Origin: Diprion similis
Taxonomy: Eukaryota; Arthropoda; Insecta; Hymenoptera; Diprionidae
Direction of reading: 5' to 3'
NCBI RefSeq assembly: GCF_021155765.1
Contig: NC_060111.1
Coordinates: forward strand, 8,927,981 to 8,991,980
Length of the DNA: 64,000 bases
The position numbers and the translations under genes were made by a program. The notes under the pieces are model-generated. The model saw only the letters and a list, made by a program, of their open reading frames with translations. It was not told the origin of the DNA and made no database searches. This document shows positions 35,428 through 48,309 of this stretch, piece by piece (the stretch's first letter is position 1; every line of letters starts with the position of its first letter).

Positions 35428-35702
35428 ACTTATTGAAAAATATTCTCATGACGTCATAGCCTGATTCTCGGCGCCATTTTATCACCACATAACCTAAGTT
35501 TTTGATTTTAATGGAGGTAAATCGTAATTCTTGAAGCTTCAAAGTACTTATGTCACATAAATTGATGAAATGTAATCAATGATATACCTATTCTACCATC
35601 CACACGCGAAAAAATACGGTCAACGGTCAGCTGTTAGCCTGGTTGTATTAGTTTGATTTTTTTCCACCAGATGACGCATTGCAAAATGACATTCCCAATA
35701 TA
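35428..35702 (+). repeat. Dispersed repeat, copy 2 of 2 (about 270 bp)
   Basis: Direct-orientation partner of 24155-24428. It shares TCGGCGCCATTTTATCACCA, ATAACCTAAGTTTTTGATTT and TTAGTTTGATTTTTTTCCAC, and both copies end near CAATA. Divergence from copy 1 is moderate. Confidence 0.7.
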
Positions 35703-35704
35703 AG

Positions 35705-37190
35705 TCAATGTGTTTCTCCGGTAGTCACTGACGAACTACAGTTTGGCGCTATCAGCTCGGAAAGTTGTAACTTCACAAGTCACAAGTATAGGAAAGCGTT
35801 ATTGAGTTTTGATATTTGCAAGCAGGACCTACTATTAAAAAATTTCAATTTATACATATAGAATGATGACTATTACAAGGATTAAAGGCATTCAAACAAT
35901 TTAAAGATTGACTGTTTTCATGAATTCTGCGCCTTTTGTAATCAACATACTGATTATACCTTTAAAAGATCGTATAAAAGATAGTCAAGAAGAAATTTTC
36001 TGATGTGAACTTGTTTATTTAATTAGATTAAATTAAAAATTTAATTGGATATTAAAAAACTGTATTTTTTTTTCTTCATTTTTAATAATACAATTGTATA
36101 AATGATAATTCACGGCTACATGCAATCTTTCTATCCAAAACATCTCATCTCACTGACAATTTAGTGCCGTTTAAAAGCAGCTGGTTACCAGTGCTCTGCA
36201 TGCCCCTCCTCTATGTCAAGGCATGCCCCATAGCGAGGCACGAAGAACAGTTTCATGTCTTTTCATATTTGGTTATTACTAATATTTTTTGTGAAGTTAT
36301 TTAGTAAAACCTATTGATTCAAACACTAGACCTTTTCAACTTTTTATTCACATAATTCAGAATCTCCCATGGTCAGATATATATTTATAATATGCCAATA
36401 AGTTTACTGTGCCCATCATGCCCAGCCCTCGCCTAGAATTTGAAGCATGGCAAGAAAACAGTGAATCACTGCTATGATAGTAAATTCTACCCTTCTTTTC
36501 TTTTTCTTTCCATCCCATAGATCTTTAATGGTTGCAGTGACATAATTTTATTTTTGTATATATGTTACATCAGTTATGATAGACTTCAACTTCATTTTGT
36601 CAGAGCATAGACATTGCAGTATTGTCATGTTACCTTCGTGAGAAGAACCCAGCGATGTTCATGTATCGTTCAATGTTATCTAGAACATGTATACTTAACT
36701 TCATTGCAAACTTCAATAATTGAAACTGGGTAAATCAACAGTCCTGGTGTATTACTCTAGTGAGTTCCGTCAACCAATGCTTATTCCAGTATTTCAAACT
36801 ACTCGAGATCAGTAGTTAGAACACAAAATTCAATGCTAGTAATGTTTTTGGTGAGAAAAAAAAAAAATTTACACAGTAAGTGCCTGGAAAAAATTTGTTC
36901 TAAATTAACATTAGGCTAACGCTTTGAGTAATCGAACCGAAAGTTTCTTTATTTATATTATATATATATTGAATAGATCAACACTTTTCTCATACAGATA
37001 GTACCTAATTTTTGAGACAATAAAATTTGGTTAAATCCCGTTAAAGTAATTCACCTTACATACTATTATGCTGCTTGCTTGTTGTCAATGTTATAAACTT
37101 CGGAAATATTAGCCAAATAGAATTAATTAACCTGAAATATTGGAAGGGTGATATTGGGAAAACGAAATACTTGGAATAACGGAGTTTATT
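35705..37190. other. Intergenic, nothing recognised
   Basis: AT-rich DNA between the dispersed repeat and the 3' end of the pyrophosphatase gene. No exon was seen. Confidence 0.35.
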
Positions 37191-37194
37191 TATT

Positions 37195-37200
37195 TATATA
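37195..37200 (-). terminator. Candidate poly(A) signal of the pyrophosphatase gene
   Basis: AATAAA is present on the minus strand about 465 bases after the stop codon at 37664. The region is AT-rich, so this hexamer could be there by chance, but it is a reasonable distance for a 3' UTR end. Confidence 0.3.
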
Positions 37201-37663
37201 AGACAAATATCGTATGATATTCAATAAAGGAATAGCTAACCTAATGGAAACGAATGACTGTTAGACACAGACACTCTATCCTATCCTGATCCCACAATTA
37301 TACTGAAATAAATAAATAATCATTAACCGTCGTTGAAACAAATGATAGAAAAAATATCTGTAGTACTTGAGTAATAATAAACTCTCCACTAGTAAGGTAA
37401 TCAAATGTGAATGAATGAGCTAGTGTGGGGAAGTGGTGTTGTGTTATGATACAAGCAGCTAGTAACAATATGCATAAATTTTTTCACAATTTAGACTTTT
37501 CAGTCAATATAGAGGTACATTGAGATTGTCTTATGCTGAAACTTTTTCCGCATAGAACATTCTAGTGAATTAGAAATCTGCAAGGAATTACGTCAACATT
37601 TGAAATCCATCGAGGCATCATTTTGCAAAGTGGAAACAACATCGGAGATGAACCTTCCATGCT

Positions 37664-40600
37664 TCACTTCAAATGTATGTAATGCCACTTATCAACTGAA
37701 ATCAAAGATCAATAAGCAAACATGTAGACTTATTCAATAAAAAAAAAATGCCTTATAAAATAAGAAATACCTTACATACATCAAAGTTTTCTTTTTTTTT
37801 TACACTAGGTAACAAACGTGAAGATATAAGTAATTCGGGAACACCGACAGCAAAGTTATAAAATATTATAATTTGTTTTTCAATTCTTCGACTTTCACGA
37901 AATAACTCTTATGCACTGAAACGGAAAACAGGATTTCATTCATAGTAGAGTACAAAGCATATGAGCTCAAGCTCAAATTAATTCAATATATGATGCATGA
38001 GGAAGAAAAGGAATCAGATTATCGAATATCTCCAATCCGATTCCTTTTCTTGATAGACCACTCCATTTGTTGAGCAAAGCCTCTATTAAAGAACAAGGTC
38101 GCGAAATAACAAAATAGATCAAAATAAGGTTCAACTCGCTGCAGTATGAATATTCCCTACAACTTTTTTTATGATTCAGGCATGTGGCTAAATCGGTAAA
38201 AGTATGGCCATAACAGCAGGTTGAATTTGATATTCACAGTCTCCGTGCGGGCTGCGCCAAAACCAAATGCAGAACTATACCTGCATTACGTACTAAGAAT
38301 TTCTATTCATTTGATTGCGGAATAAAGCAAAACGATATCATTCGGTGACTTTTAAAATTTAGACACATGTGAAAGACGAAACTAATTTATTTAGATTCAA
38401 AAGCTCAGACAATACACTTACCAGAACTGTCAATGGGCGGTGCATCTCCAGCTTCAGGAGCCTTGGCAAGTACTTCCTCCATACTACCAACAGTAGTTTT
38501 AAAAGGACTGCCTTCTATGCTTACGTTGGTGCTGCAAAATGTTTTTTATTTTCTTTTTTTGTTTGTGTCTTCAGTTCATCGTCGAATGAAAACTAGCAAT
38601 CATAGGTAAATATGATTAACAGTTACTGAATTCATTAGTTTACAACAAAAAATATTATAGCCTCTCCATGCCACCTAAATTATATTCAGTCCTGAAATTA
38701 ATAGAACCCAAAATATTTTTATTCTTAAATTTTATTCCGTCATGTGTAAGCAATCAAGTTTTGGAAAAACTATAGTTGCTTTATATAAAATTGATTTTAA
38801 CGTCTTTGAACCTAAGACCACAGAAAACAACACGAGATGACACGCACCAAACCTCCCCAAGTGGTTTTATGTTGTACTTTTTGACATTGTTTGATGCCTG
38901 ATGGACATAAGATATGAGCCTGAAGTTTTGCTTAGCCAAGTTCTACTCTCGGCTTCCAAGATTTCATGTCAGGAATTATTTCTCAAATATACAGGTGAAA
39001 GAAAACTCGTGCATAAGTTGATTAGCAGCACTAGCAATCTCGACATATACAAGGCAATACAGTAATTTACGTAAAAGAAAATACAAGGCTGAAGTTAGCA
39101 ATCAGAATTAGCAGTGAAATGTTCTGATGTTGATTCGTATAAGAGAGTTAAGTCCGAAAATCAAGATTTTCCGAAATATCCTAAATCCCAATACTTTTGT
39201 AGAATGATGATTATAAAACTGAACTGCGTTTTTCTGATTCCAAAAAGTTTAACACGTTTGGCTGCTAGCTTCAGCTTCATAAAGCAGATTCATTCAACAT
39301 TTTTTACGTTACACTTATGGAAGCATACGCTGTTACTATGTAAACAGATTTAATCTCATGGACTTTAGTGTGCCGAAGTAGTGAGTCTGAGACTTTGCAA
39401 AAATTTTCTGTAATCACAAACAGCGCTAGAAAATGCAGTACAAGCAAGTCAAGAATTCCTAAAGAAAAATTGTTGCGTCTATGAACTTACTAGCTCTATA
39501 CTGTAATTTCATTAATGCCTTCCACTTCTGGTGTCAGATACTCAAATACTATTTATTAAATACTTGACAGCATAGGCCAAACCAAGTAATGAAAAACACA
39601 GTAATGAATAAGAATAAAATGAGAAAAATTCATGCATGATTAATGGACTCCACCATCTGCGTCGATAAATAGGATCAGTGAAAAGGAACAACCAAAGACT
39701 CTTTAGCAAGCTTATTTGCACTAATGATGAGGAACACGAATGGAACTTCGTTACTACATAAGAGAAATAAATCTGAAGTAATTTGAATAACACAAACTGA
39801 AATATCTACAATTTTTTATTTTGATTTTTATTTAAAATTTCGAAGCTCGATTTTTCCGTACTTCAAAAAACATAAGCTTGCGATAAAGATTTGGAATTTC
39901 ATGTAAGAACAAATACATCCAATGGATCCGAAATTATGATTTAAAAACTTTAGATCTAAATATAACACAGAATTAGATTGACATAGTAATTATTTTCTTA
40001 TGAATTATACAGAAAATGTTCCAAACGTTATCCGCAATTGTCGGCTCTTGTTGATTAAACATTGTCAAGATGAACATGCGATAAAAAATGTTCACAACAT
40101 TGAATGTCTGCCTTAAATCTTCATTTTACAATTCTTTTTCAAATACAGTAAAACAACTGTCTATGACAGTGAATTAAAGGACATCAAAAGCAATAGATGA
40201 CTCCAGTGAAATAGAAAATCCAACTCAATAGAATCAGAAATTTCTACTTCATGACTCGACAATTCTGCGGAGGAAGGTTGTAATATTGTCGAACAATACT
40301 TACTGTGAATAATGATTACACTACCACCAGCATAACGCACTATTTTACATTTTAGAACATGATAAGCGTCATATAAGTCGAAACTACATGAAATAATTTT
40401 ATAAAATATGATGGATTATGCAGGATGCACAACGATTCAATATTACATAAAATATCTTCAATAAAATAATCATTTCCTAAAATACTCACCAAGCAATACC
40501 ACCAGCTGGTGCTTCTTTTTTTATAAGGCTTTGCCAATGCTGATGCACTTCGTCAATGATATGTAATGCGAAATCCTTAGGTTTTGCTTCTCCATTGAAA

Positions 40601-43600
40601 GCAAATTGATTTTCTGGTTTACCGTCAGGAATCTTATATATTTTAAACCATTCTATAGTCGCCTTTAGTAGCCCAGGGAAATGTTTCTCGATGTCATTAA
40701 CATCTGTAATTAAAAAATTTGAAGATAAAACCAAGTAAGTAAGTAAGGATACATTCAGTGTTGTGAAAAGTGCATTCTTTTATTAATGCATTATCCATTT
40801 CATTACTCATAAACCCGATCACTGTAGCACTTTTTTTTTGCATCGCTTAAGTGTAGGGAGGGGCGTCAAATCGAACTCGTGCTCAAAAAGACTCAAAATC
40901 GGTCTACTTAAGAATCTGAAAAAATTCATGTGTCACGCTTAAGGCTTCTACTTCACGCTAAAATTTTGCAATACTATTTTTTTTTTTTAATAATATACTA
41001 CATAAATAACAATAATAACATAAACTCGGGGAAAGAATTAGTTTTCTTCAAAAATTCCTAAGTCACGAGACAAGTGAATGAAATGGACCGAGTAAAGAGT
41101 ACAATTTTTAGGCGGGGTAAGTGCCCGTTTCCTTGCTTCCTTTCACAATAGGGGAAGTTTGCGATTCCGGCCTGGGTCTAATCAACCCTCCCCTACAATG
41201 ATTTGGTTAATTTTTTAATGATTAATGCACTTCTTTTTGATTGTGCATTTTACGCCAATTTATAACGAGACATCGCTGCTACTAAATTGCATTGTTCATT
41301 ACACATTCAATGAATAATGCAATTTCTGCCCATTATGCATTATTTTGGTAATTGATAATGGGACATCACTGGATTATTCATTATACATTCAATAAATAAT
41401 GCATTTCCCCCCCCCCCATTATGCAACGATTTGGGAGCTAAAGTGGTGATAACATGTGATATAATTAGGATAATCGATGAATCATAATTATCGATACAAC
41501 GGTTATTTGCAAATTATTTAACTGCAAATACTCGGTATGATTTATGTGAGATGTTTTGAGTCGTTACTTTAATCTCCACAGTTATATAGGTATTTTTTAA
41601 GGAAATATATCGCATTGCCTGATAAAAAGTAGAAAGAAAAAAGGAACTATAAGTAACCTTTGATATAATCTTTGCAAAATTCCATTTTTCTTAATCCATC
41701 TAGGCAGTCAACTAATCCATGATATTTTACATATCGTACATAGAAATAAATACAATCGGTTCATAAGCAAACTACATATAATTTTTCAAATAAAATAAAA
41801 GTTAAATCCTTTTGCTGTGTAACCACAAAATGTGATTTCATATATATTTTTATAATAAAAAGCAGAGTTAAATGCAAGGCCAATGCAGTAATAACAAGCT
41901 TGGTAAATAATACATGCAGTGCAAGCGATGGTTAAAAAATACCCATATTGGGACTATTGAAAAGTGGATATTCTTCTTGAAATTGAAATTCAGAGGCACT
42001 GCTCCTTATTCATTTCTAATCAATAACCTATTGGTTAAAAATTTATCGAAAAAATACCACTTCAAAATTTTGGAATTCCATTTTCATTCAAATTAATCAG
42101 TATTAAACTCTATAACTGGTGTTCAATTCTTCGGTGAAGGCTGGAAATCAAAGCTTAGTTGAACGCCAAATTCTGTGACTTCGTGTCCAATAACCAGTCT
42201 GCCATAAATGGAATGCATTATATGCCGGGTAAGACACCTCATGTGTCCAGAATAGGAGGATCTTAGTTCGAGCGAGGCATGCATTATACAATTCATAGCG
42301 TCATGTACGTTTTAACGGTAAAGGTAATCACGTCAGATTTGTATTGATTTGGAGGGATCTCATAGCTTCTCTGATTGGCTGAAAAGGCAAGCTTCACGTT
42401 AACTAATCGCCTCTTACTTCTCGACATATGAGGCAATTCACCCTCTATAAGTATACACTTCCAAGATAAAAATCCTTCACATGATAATTTAATCCTTCAA
42501 TTTACAACAACGAGTGAGACTCGTGGTAAGAAACTTGGCCCAAAAACAATAAACACGAGCCTGACTCGTGGTAATTCTACGCGTAATCGAACCGTCATGT
42601 TTATTGTGGCTCGAGTAATCGAAAGTTGGCAGGTAGAGCAAGGGCTTAACAACTTATTGAATCAGGAATTAAAATGCGAAATCATAATCAAAGACGAATC
42701 AATAATCGATATTACCGTTTAACTGGTCAGCCAGGGGATCATTGATATCGATGGTAAGAATTTTCCAGTCAGTTTCACCTGAAAAATAAATTTTACTTAA
42801 TGTAACATTGGTACAAGATCCAGAAGGTTACAAAACCATTTTTAGATAATATTTGTAATTATGATGTATATTAATATCTACTATATGCGAACATTGAAAT
42901 ACCTTCATCGATTAGTGCGACGGTACCAAGCACCTTGACTTTCAAGACTTCACCACGCTTGGCTACCTAAAAAGAAAACAATCGCTAGATAACGAATTGT
43001 TTTATTGTTCTGCATTACGTCTAAGATAAGTGAAAACGATAAAATCATATGTAATATTATTTTGCAACGTGTGTCGTATATTTTCACAATATGTAAATCT
43101 ATCTTTTTCTTTAGAACAATTATAAAAGTGTACAAAAGTGTACAAAATTACTTACTTTGTATCCAATTTCCAGGACATCTATAGGGTCATTATCACCTTT
43201 GCAGCCTGTTGCTTCGTCCAATACCTCAGGATTTTCCCACGTCTGGAATCAAATTAAACATATAAAAGCATTTTATTGGGAATTGACAACTAGGTCAAAA
43301 CAAAATGATTCTACAAGAAGGCATTAAAATAATTATTCAAAAAAGTTATTAACCAGGGTTAAATAGTTGTACCTCAACTAATTGTAAATGTTATTACTAA
43401 ATTCTAATTAGTAGTACAGTATTAGAATCCAATAATGCCAGATATAAGCATTACTCAGCTTTGTAGAATAGAATTTCATGAGAGTCAAGTTCATAATGTC
43501 AATGCAGCGATCCATATAGGGATAATCTTTATCTCCCAACCTCATCCAACTCTGAAATTCGGTCAACTATACTAATATAAAATCATGTTTATATTTTGCA

Positions 43601-46600
43601 AGCCCAACTACTTTAATCATCTTAATAATATAGAATAAGATTGATTTCAACATTTCCTTAGATTAACGTTAGTAACTTCAAGCTTGTCGAATTTGACATC
43701 CACTAGTAGTAAAAGCAATCTACTCATAAAAATTAGTAAGTTCTATTTTCTTGATTCGCTATAAAATTCATTATATCCAAACCATCCAAATTGGCTGATA
43801 CTACTCTGAGATGGTGAAATTATGATCCAGGAACGATTTACAGAAGATAAGGACTTTGTTGAATTCAGTAGGAAAATTAATAATTGTGCATTGACGATGT
43901 TTGCAGACACTATTCAAAGAAAGTTTTCCGTTTTTTCGTATAGTCTCGTTAGAAAACAGTCCAGTAATTGCGAAGGTACTTATAAAACTGATCTTTAGCA
44001 TTGTAATAATCCAGTAGTCATTTTCCATACAAGTTTGAAGTGAATAATCTTAACTCGAAGTAACATTTGGAAAAAAAAATCATCACTTTGCAATTTTAGA
44101 ATAACTTTGAAGGAGTGGGGTTTCCAAAACGTGAGTATGTTATGCTTCACTATGATTTATTAAATTTTAGGCAATCCCAAAGTTGCAAAATAGGTAACAA
44201 TTTTGTCTAAATGCGAATCATTAAAGTCATGTTACTAGTTTCTTCAACCTCATTCTTCCGGAAGGGAAGACTTTAAATGGCAGATAATATCTGATCCAAT
44301 TGATCTTCACCTTGAACTGTAATCGCAGCTCAATTGTAATCATTACTGTCTGATATCTTGCCTGATAAGAGTTGCGAAGATTACATTACTAACTGAATGC
44401 TAAGGTCTGGATGAGTGACCATATCATAAAATGATGTCAGTTTATGAGCAACGAAATACAATCTCTTACAAAGCAATCCATACTTTTGCCTGATAATTAT
44501 ATTTATGCAAAAATGAAATGAGCCCAAGAATCTCAGTTTCACTTTGCAAGTTCCTGGTTTACACTGTACCTGCGGAATGGCTCCGTAGTTCCAAATGTAG
44601 CCGTGATGCGGGAAACAATTTGCAACAAACCTAAGTTTTCCTTTCTTTACATCCTGCTTGATTGGATTTAGTGTTTCTTTCAAGCTTATCTCCATCTTGG
44701 CATTCGTCCATCGTGGCACTTCTACTACCATATTGAATATCTTTTTTGCCTCATCAGCGTACAACGGTATGTCGTGTAACGGAGAAACTGGCCCTTTGTC
44801 ATTTTCTACACAAAGAATTGGAAAAGGTCAATTTGGTTCTTTCCTTAAATTTTTTATTTCATGTGAAAATAGCAAATAGCGGATGCTTTATAGTACAAAA
44901 AAGACTGCGGAAAAGAACTTTTCAGGAAATTACAGTTCTGTATACTATTTGATAAGATTAATTATATAGATAATTATAATTATCCAGAGCTTATCTTATT
45001 ACAAGAGTGTGTGAGATAAAAGAATACATGATTTTATGAGTTATGATTTTTAATTACTTTAAACAATCATTATTCGATAAATTACGCTCACCCTGCAATG
45101 TGCTTGATAATTAGCAGGCTGACGTTAGCAACGTTAATGTAACAAAACATTGTGGAAGAAGTCATTATCGCGCAATTTAAGAATGACTTTCAACAAGTTT
45201 GCTTTTCGAATTATCAGTATCTTTTATTTATCGTAGTTGATTAAATTTCATACAGTCCTCAAGGTGTTAAGTAACAATTTTTTCTGAACATGTATTGTTA
45301 CAGTAACGTAACTAACTTCATCCTCATTGGTAATTCCCAAAATCATTATTCTCTTAGAGTGTGAAACATATATTTACCACAGCGAAATGCAACGCAAAAT
45401 CTGAAACTAATCTATATACAAAGAAATATAATGTATAAAAAGGACAAGCATTTTTTGCCACATTACGTTTTACGCAAGGAAGTATAACGTGTATCAAGGG
45501 CAAGCATTTTATCCACATGTAGAACACAACTTTGTCCTTAGATAGATACACAAAGTAAGAAAGAAATGTTTGATCAGTCACAAGGTTACAATATTCTCTT
45601 GCTATGTGAACGTGTAGAATAAAATGGAATAATTTCATATCAATTCGACCACCTCCCAAACTTCATCTAGTTTTCATAAAAAAAATTATTTTTACCAATG
45701 ATAGCAAATGCGATGAAAACAACGTCTCTACTATCGAACAGAAGTGAATTGGCGCAGGTTCGAATAACACAAGATTGACGTTTTTGATCCGATTCAGATG
45801 TTTTTGGTCTGACTTTGCTGGCTAACCCAATCCTCACCGATTGTCTAAGAAATGTCCAAAAAATCTTGCATTAGAGTACTCTTATAACACGTAATAGTTA
45901 ATGGTGGTCTGTTATACCATGCTGGCAAAATGCTATTCTTTCCATTTTAGAGATATCGATTTGCGAAATTATTGTGATGCAATCTCTGGAGCTCTGTATG
46001 GTGAAAGGAATTGACCCAAAAATGTGGGAATTAAAGAAAATTTACTAAAGTATCATTTTGACCGTTTTAATTCTAAAACCTTTCACCAAATTAATCACAT
46101 CATTATTTTGCGTTATTCGAATTTAAGCAGAATCATTTCTAGTACGTAGTAGGGATGAAGCTTTATTTGTGTCCACCATCATTGGTGCAATTATAACAAG
46201 ACTCGTAATGTTTCAAGCGGTTTATCCCTTTTACTAACTATGGATTCAGACTCTATAGATCATTTGACCTTAAGCTATATGGCATGTCAGTCACTTTGAA
46301 GCTACATATCAACTTAAACTGTTATAAATTGGAAGTAAAAAAGTTGTGACAACAGTTCTTCATATTTTATTGGAATTTAAAAATCAAACCTTTGACAAAC
46401 TTTTCATATAATGCAAACCTCCCCCACGTCATCGATTTTTCTGACCATTCTATTTTAAAATATAGTTACATCATTGGCGAACTATCAAAAAAATTTACAA
46501 TCAGAGTAAGTTAAAAAAAAAACAATTCTGATATGCCAACAAAAAACCATTGACCTTCCGTGCCACTAAACAATGTGCATTGTATTTTCAATTACAGTAG

Positions 46601-48307
46601 GTATATTTCATAAATGGTCTAAGCACATTGGAGATCAAGTTCACAGTATCCTTTTAAAGATTTGTGAACTCCCTTTAAATGAATCGTATTCAAGAAAATA
46701 AACAGTTTGTAACCCATGAATAAACAAATATTTTAAGGACTCGAAAACCTATATTCATCAGCAAAAAGTGGAGTTTTGAACTCACAAGGTATCAAAATTT
46801 CTGTAGAGCGACAATTGAATGATATCAGAGGTTGCTGTGGTAGGAAATTGTGGTTAAAATATGATCAGAGTTTGAAACCCAGTTGAAAATAAAAACTCTA
46901 CTGGACTTTGACCACTTTTTAATAGCAGAGTATTAAACATAGGTTGAATTCTACAACGTTAACGTAAAGAAGCATTAAAAAAAAAATTCCTAATGGACAA
47001 CGTAAGTAAAATTAAAACTGCAGTAAATTGTAAACTGACCACAAAGCTAACAAAGAAACAAGGCATATACTCAGTTTGAAACAGTCATTCTTATGAACGA
47101 ATACTAAAATTGCTGCAAAGTAGTTTGAAGAATAAAATGTTTCGTTATGTCCGTGTGAAAAAATTTATTAATTCTTACAAAAGATGAAATTCTAAAACAA
47201 CTTTTAACGCTTAAGCTTCCGGAAGCAAACCTTGTTCGGAATCTTTTTTTAACCCAATAATAACTAACAACTCTATTAATATAGTCATGGAGATAAGATG
47301 AATAAAATTTCCACACATGAGAGTTATGATCATACCTAAAAGCCTTGAGAATATCTAGATTAAATCATGCGTGCAATCGCATTCTAAGACACCAAGTGAT
47401 CCTGATATATTTTTTTCGATTAATACAGTTTGAGTGAATTACTTGTCTATCTCAATGATGAACAAAGTTGCAAAAAAGTCGCGGATGTAACTGATAACGA
47501 ATTTCCTGATAAGTTACGTCAGCAATACTAAAGTACTAAACATATGGAATTGACGAAATTCGTGAAATTAAGCATGTGTCCGACGACATTTAGTCGGCGC
47601 TACTTTCCTTTTACATAATTAGGTAAGCATCTGTGAATAATCGAAATACCTGATTCCGACGTATAAGAAAAAGTCTAAATGCCACATTACGTTTAATCAT
47701 ACGACTGCAGCAACGGTACAATACTGAAATATTATAATTCAGAAATCTTCAACATCTTTCGGGTTCAAAATATGTGTTAACGTCACGTGATCTAACGCTA
47801 TATAATAAAGCGCGTCTATAAACGAATACGTATACCGCAAAGTGTGCGTGGGATAACATATTTTTCCTAACGGCGCGAAAAGTATCGCAAAGAATGACGG
47901 ATTTTTTATACTACATGACGAATGAACGTCATTACTGTCACGAACGTGCTCGACGAACAATTTACTCCAATCATTTTACCGAGTAATTCAAGAATCGACC
48001 CTCCGGGGTTCAGGGTCCCTCACACGGTAGTCGATGGGTCAAAAGCTAATACGGAGACAGGAGGAACGCGGTATGAGATAACAACGTAAATGGCTCGACG
48101 AGCTGAATACTCACTGAAATATATCCTGTAATTGGTCGTGTTTGGTGTTCCCTTCTCAACCGTGGTGTAAGACATGTTTGTTTGAAAGGCACGCTTTACT
48201 GCCGAACTACGCGGCTTCATACAACGACCGACACTGGCCAAACTCATGGGAATTAGAATATTTCTCAAAGCGGCCGACCGCAACACGTGCAATTCTACGG
48301 CGGTCAT
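37664..48307 (-). CDS. Inorganic pyrophosphatase / NURF-38 orthologue, 8 coding exons
   Basis: Hydrolyses pyrophosphate to phosphate; in flies the same protein is the 38-kDa subunit of the NURF chromatin remodeller (family knowledge). CDS exons on the minus strand: 48307-48115, 44805-44570, 43242-43156, 42966-42903, 42778-42716, 40703-40490, 38531-38422 and 37695-37664. All junctions are GT-AG, phases agree, and the sum is 999 nt (332 residues plus stop). The catalytic signature DNDPIDV is at residues 160-166. Other family blocks are [27 protein letters not shown], the lysine/glutamate-rich [18 protein letters not shown] and a C-terminal [10 protein letters not shown]. Residues 1-44 are an Arg/Ser/Ala-rich, acid-poor extension like a mitochondrial presequence, and a second in-frame ATG at 48175 (Met45) gives the usual cytosolic length of about 288. 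Introns 1, 2 and 5 carry MITEs. Confidence 0.95.
38003..38051. other. Perfect 13-bp stem hairpin in a pyrophosphatase intron
   Basis: AAGAAAAGGAATC is followed 23 bases later by its exact reverse complement, GATTCCTTTTCTT. The loop contains a further 4-bp inner match after one mismatch. It lies in the last intron of the pyrophosphatase gene. It is short for a pre-microRNA and may be a chance or repeat-derived hairpin. Confidence 0.6.
38168..38290 (+). repeat. Possible tRNA-derived SINE remnant
   Basis: GTGGCTAAATCGGTAAAAGT (box-A-like) is followed by CAGGTTGAATTTGA (degenerate box B) at tRNA-like spacing, then a GC-elevated tail. It is intronic in the pyrophosphatase gene. The match is weak. 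Confidence 0.3.
40981..41420. repeat. AT-rich intronic repeat with poly-C
   Basis: The block ATTCATTA.ACATTCAATGAATAATGCA is repeated at about 41288-41345 and 41370-41405. The second copy runs into an 11-base C tract (41407-41417). It lies in intron 5 of the pyrophosphatase gene and looks like a local duplication or repeat-element debris. Confidence 0.45.
42227..42443. mobile_element. MITE in pyrophosphatase intron 5
   Basis: The left end GGGTAAGACACCTCATGTGT matches the reverse-complemented right end GGGTGAATTGCCTCATATGT. Both continue into a CAGAA or CGAGAAG motif. It is about 217 bp long, non-coding, and of a different family from copies A-E. Confidence 0.5.
44047..44255. mobile_element. 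MITE family copy D in pyrophosphatase intron 2
   Basis: It shares CATCACTTTGCAATTTTAGA followed by ATAACTTTGAAGGAGTGGGG with copy A. The reverse-complemented right end has GAGGTTGAAGAAACTAGTAA. The left end is truncated or diverged (ACTCGAAGTAACATTTGG). It sits in intron 2, between exons 2 and 3 of the pyrophosphatase gene. Confidence 0.55.
45116..45335. mobile_element. MITE family copy E in pyrophosphatase intron 1
   Basis: The left end is GCTGACGTTAGCAACGTTAA then TGTAACAAAACATTG. The reverse-complemented right end is GAGGATGAAGTTAGTTACGT then TACTGTAACAATACATG. About 220 bp, with the clearest terminal inverted repeats after copy C. Confidence 0.7.
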
Positions 48308-48309
48308 AG

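Noticed and set aside
44658..44952. Plus-strand frames of 73 and 68 codons
   Set aside because: They lie opposite exon 2 of the pyrophosphatase gene and its flanking intron, and are shadows.
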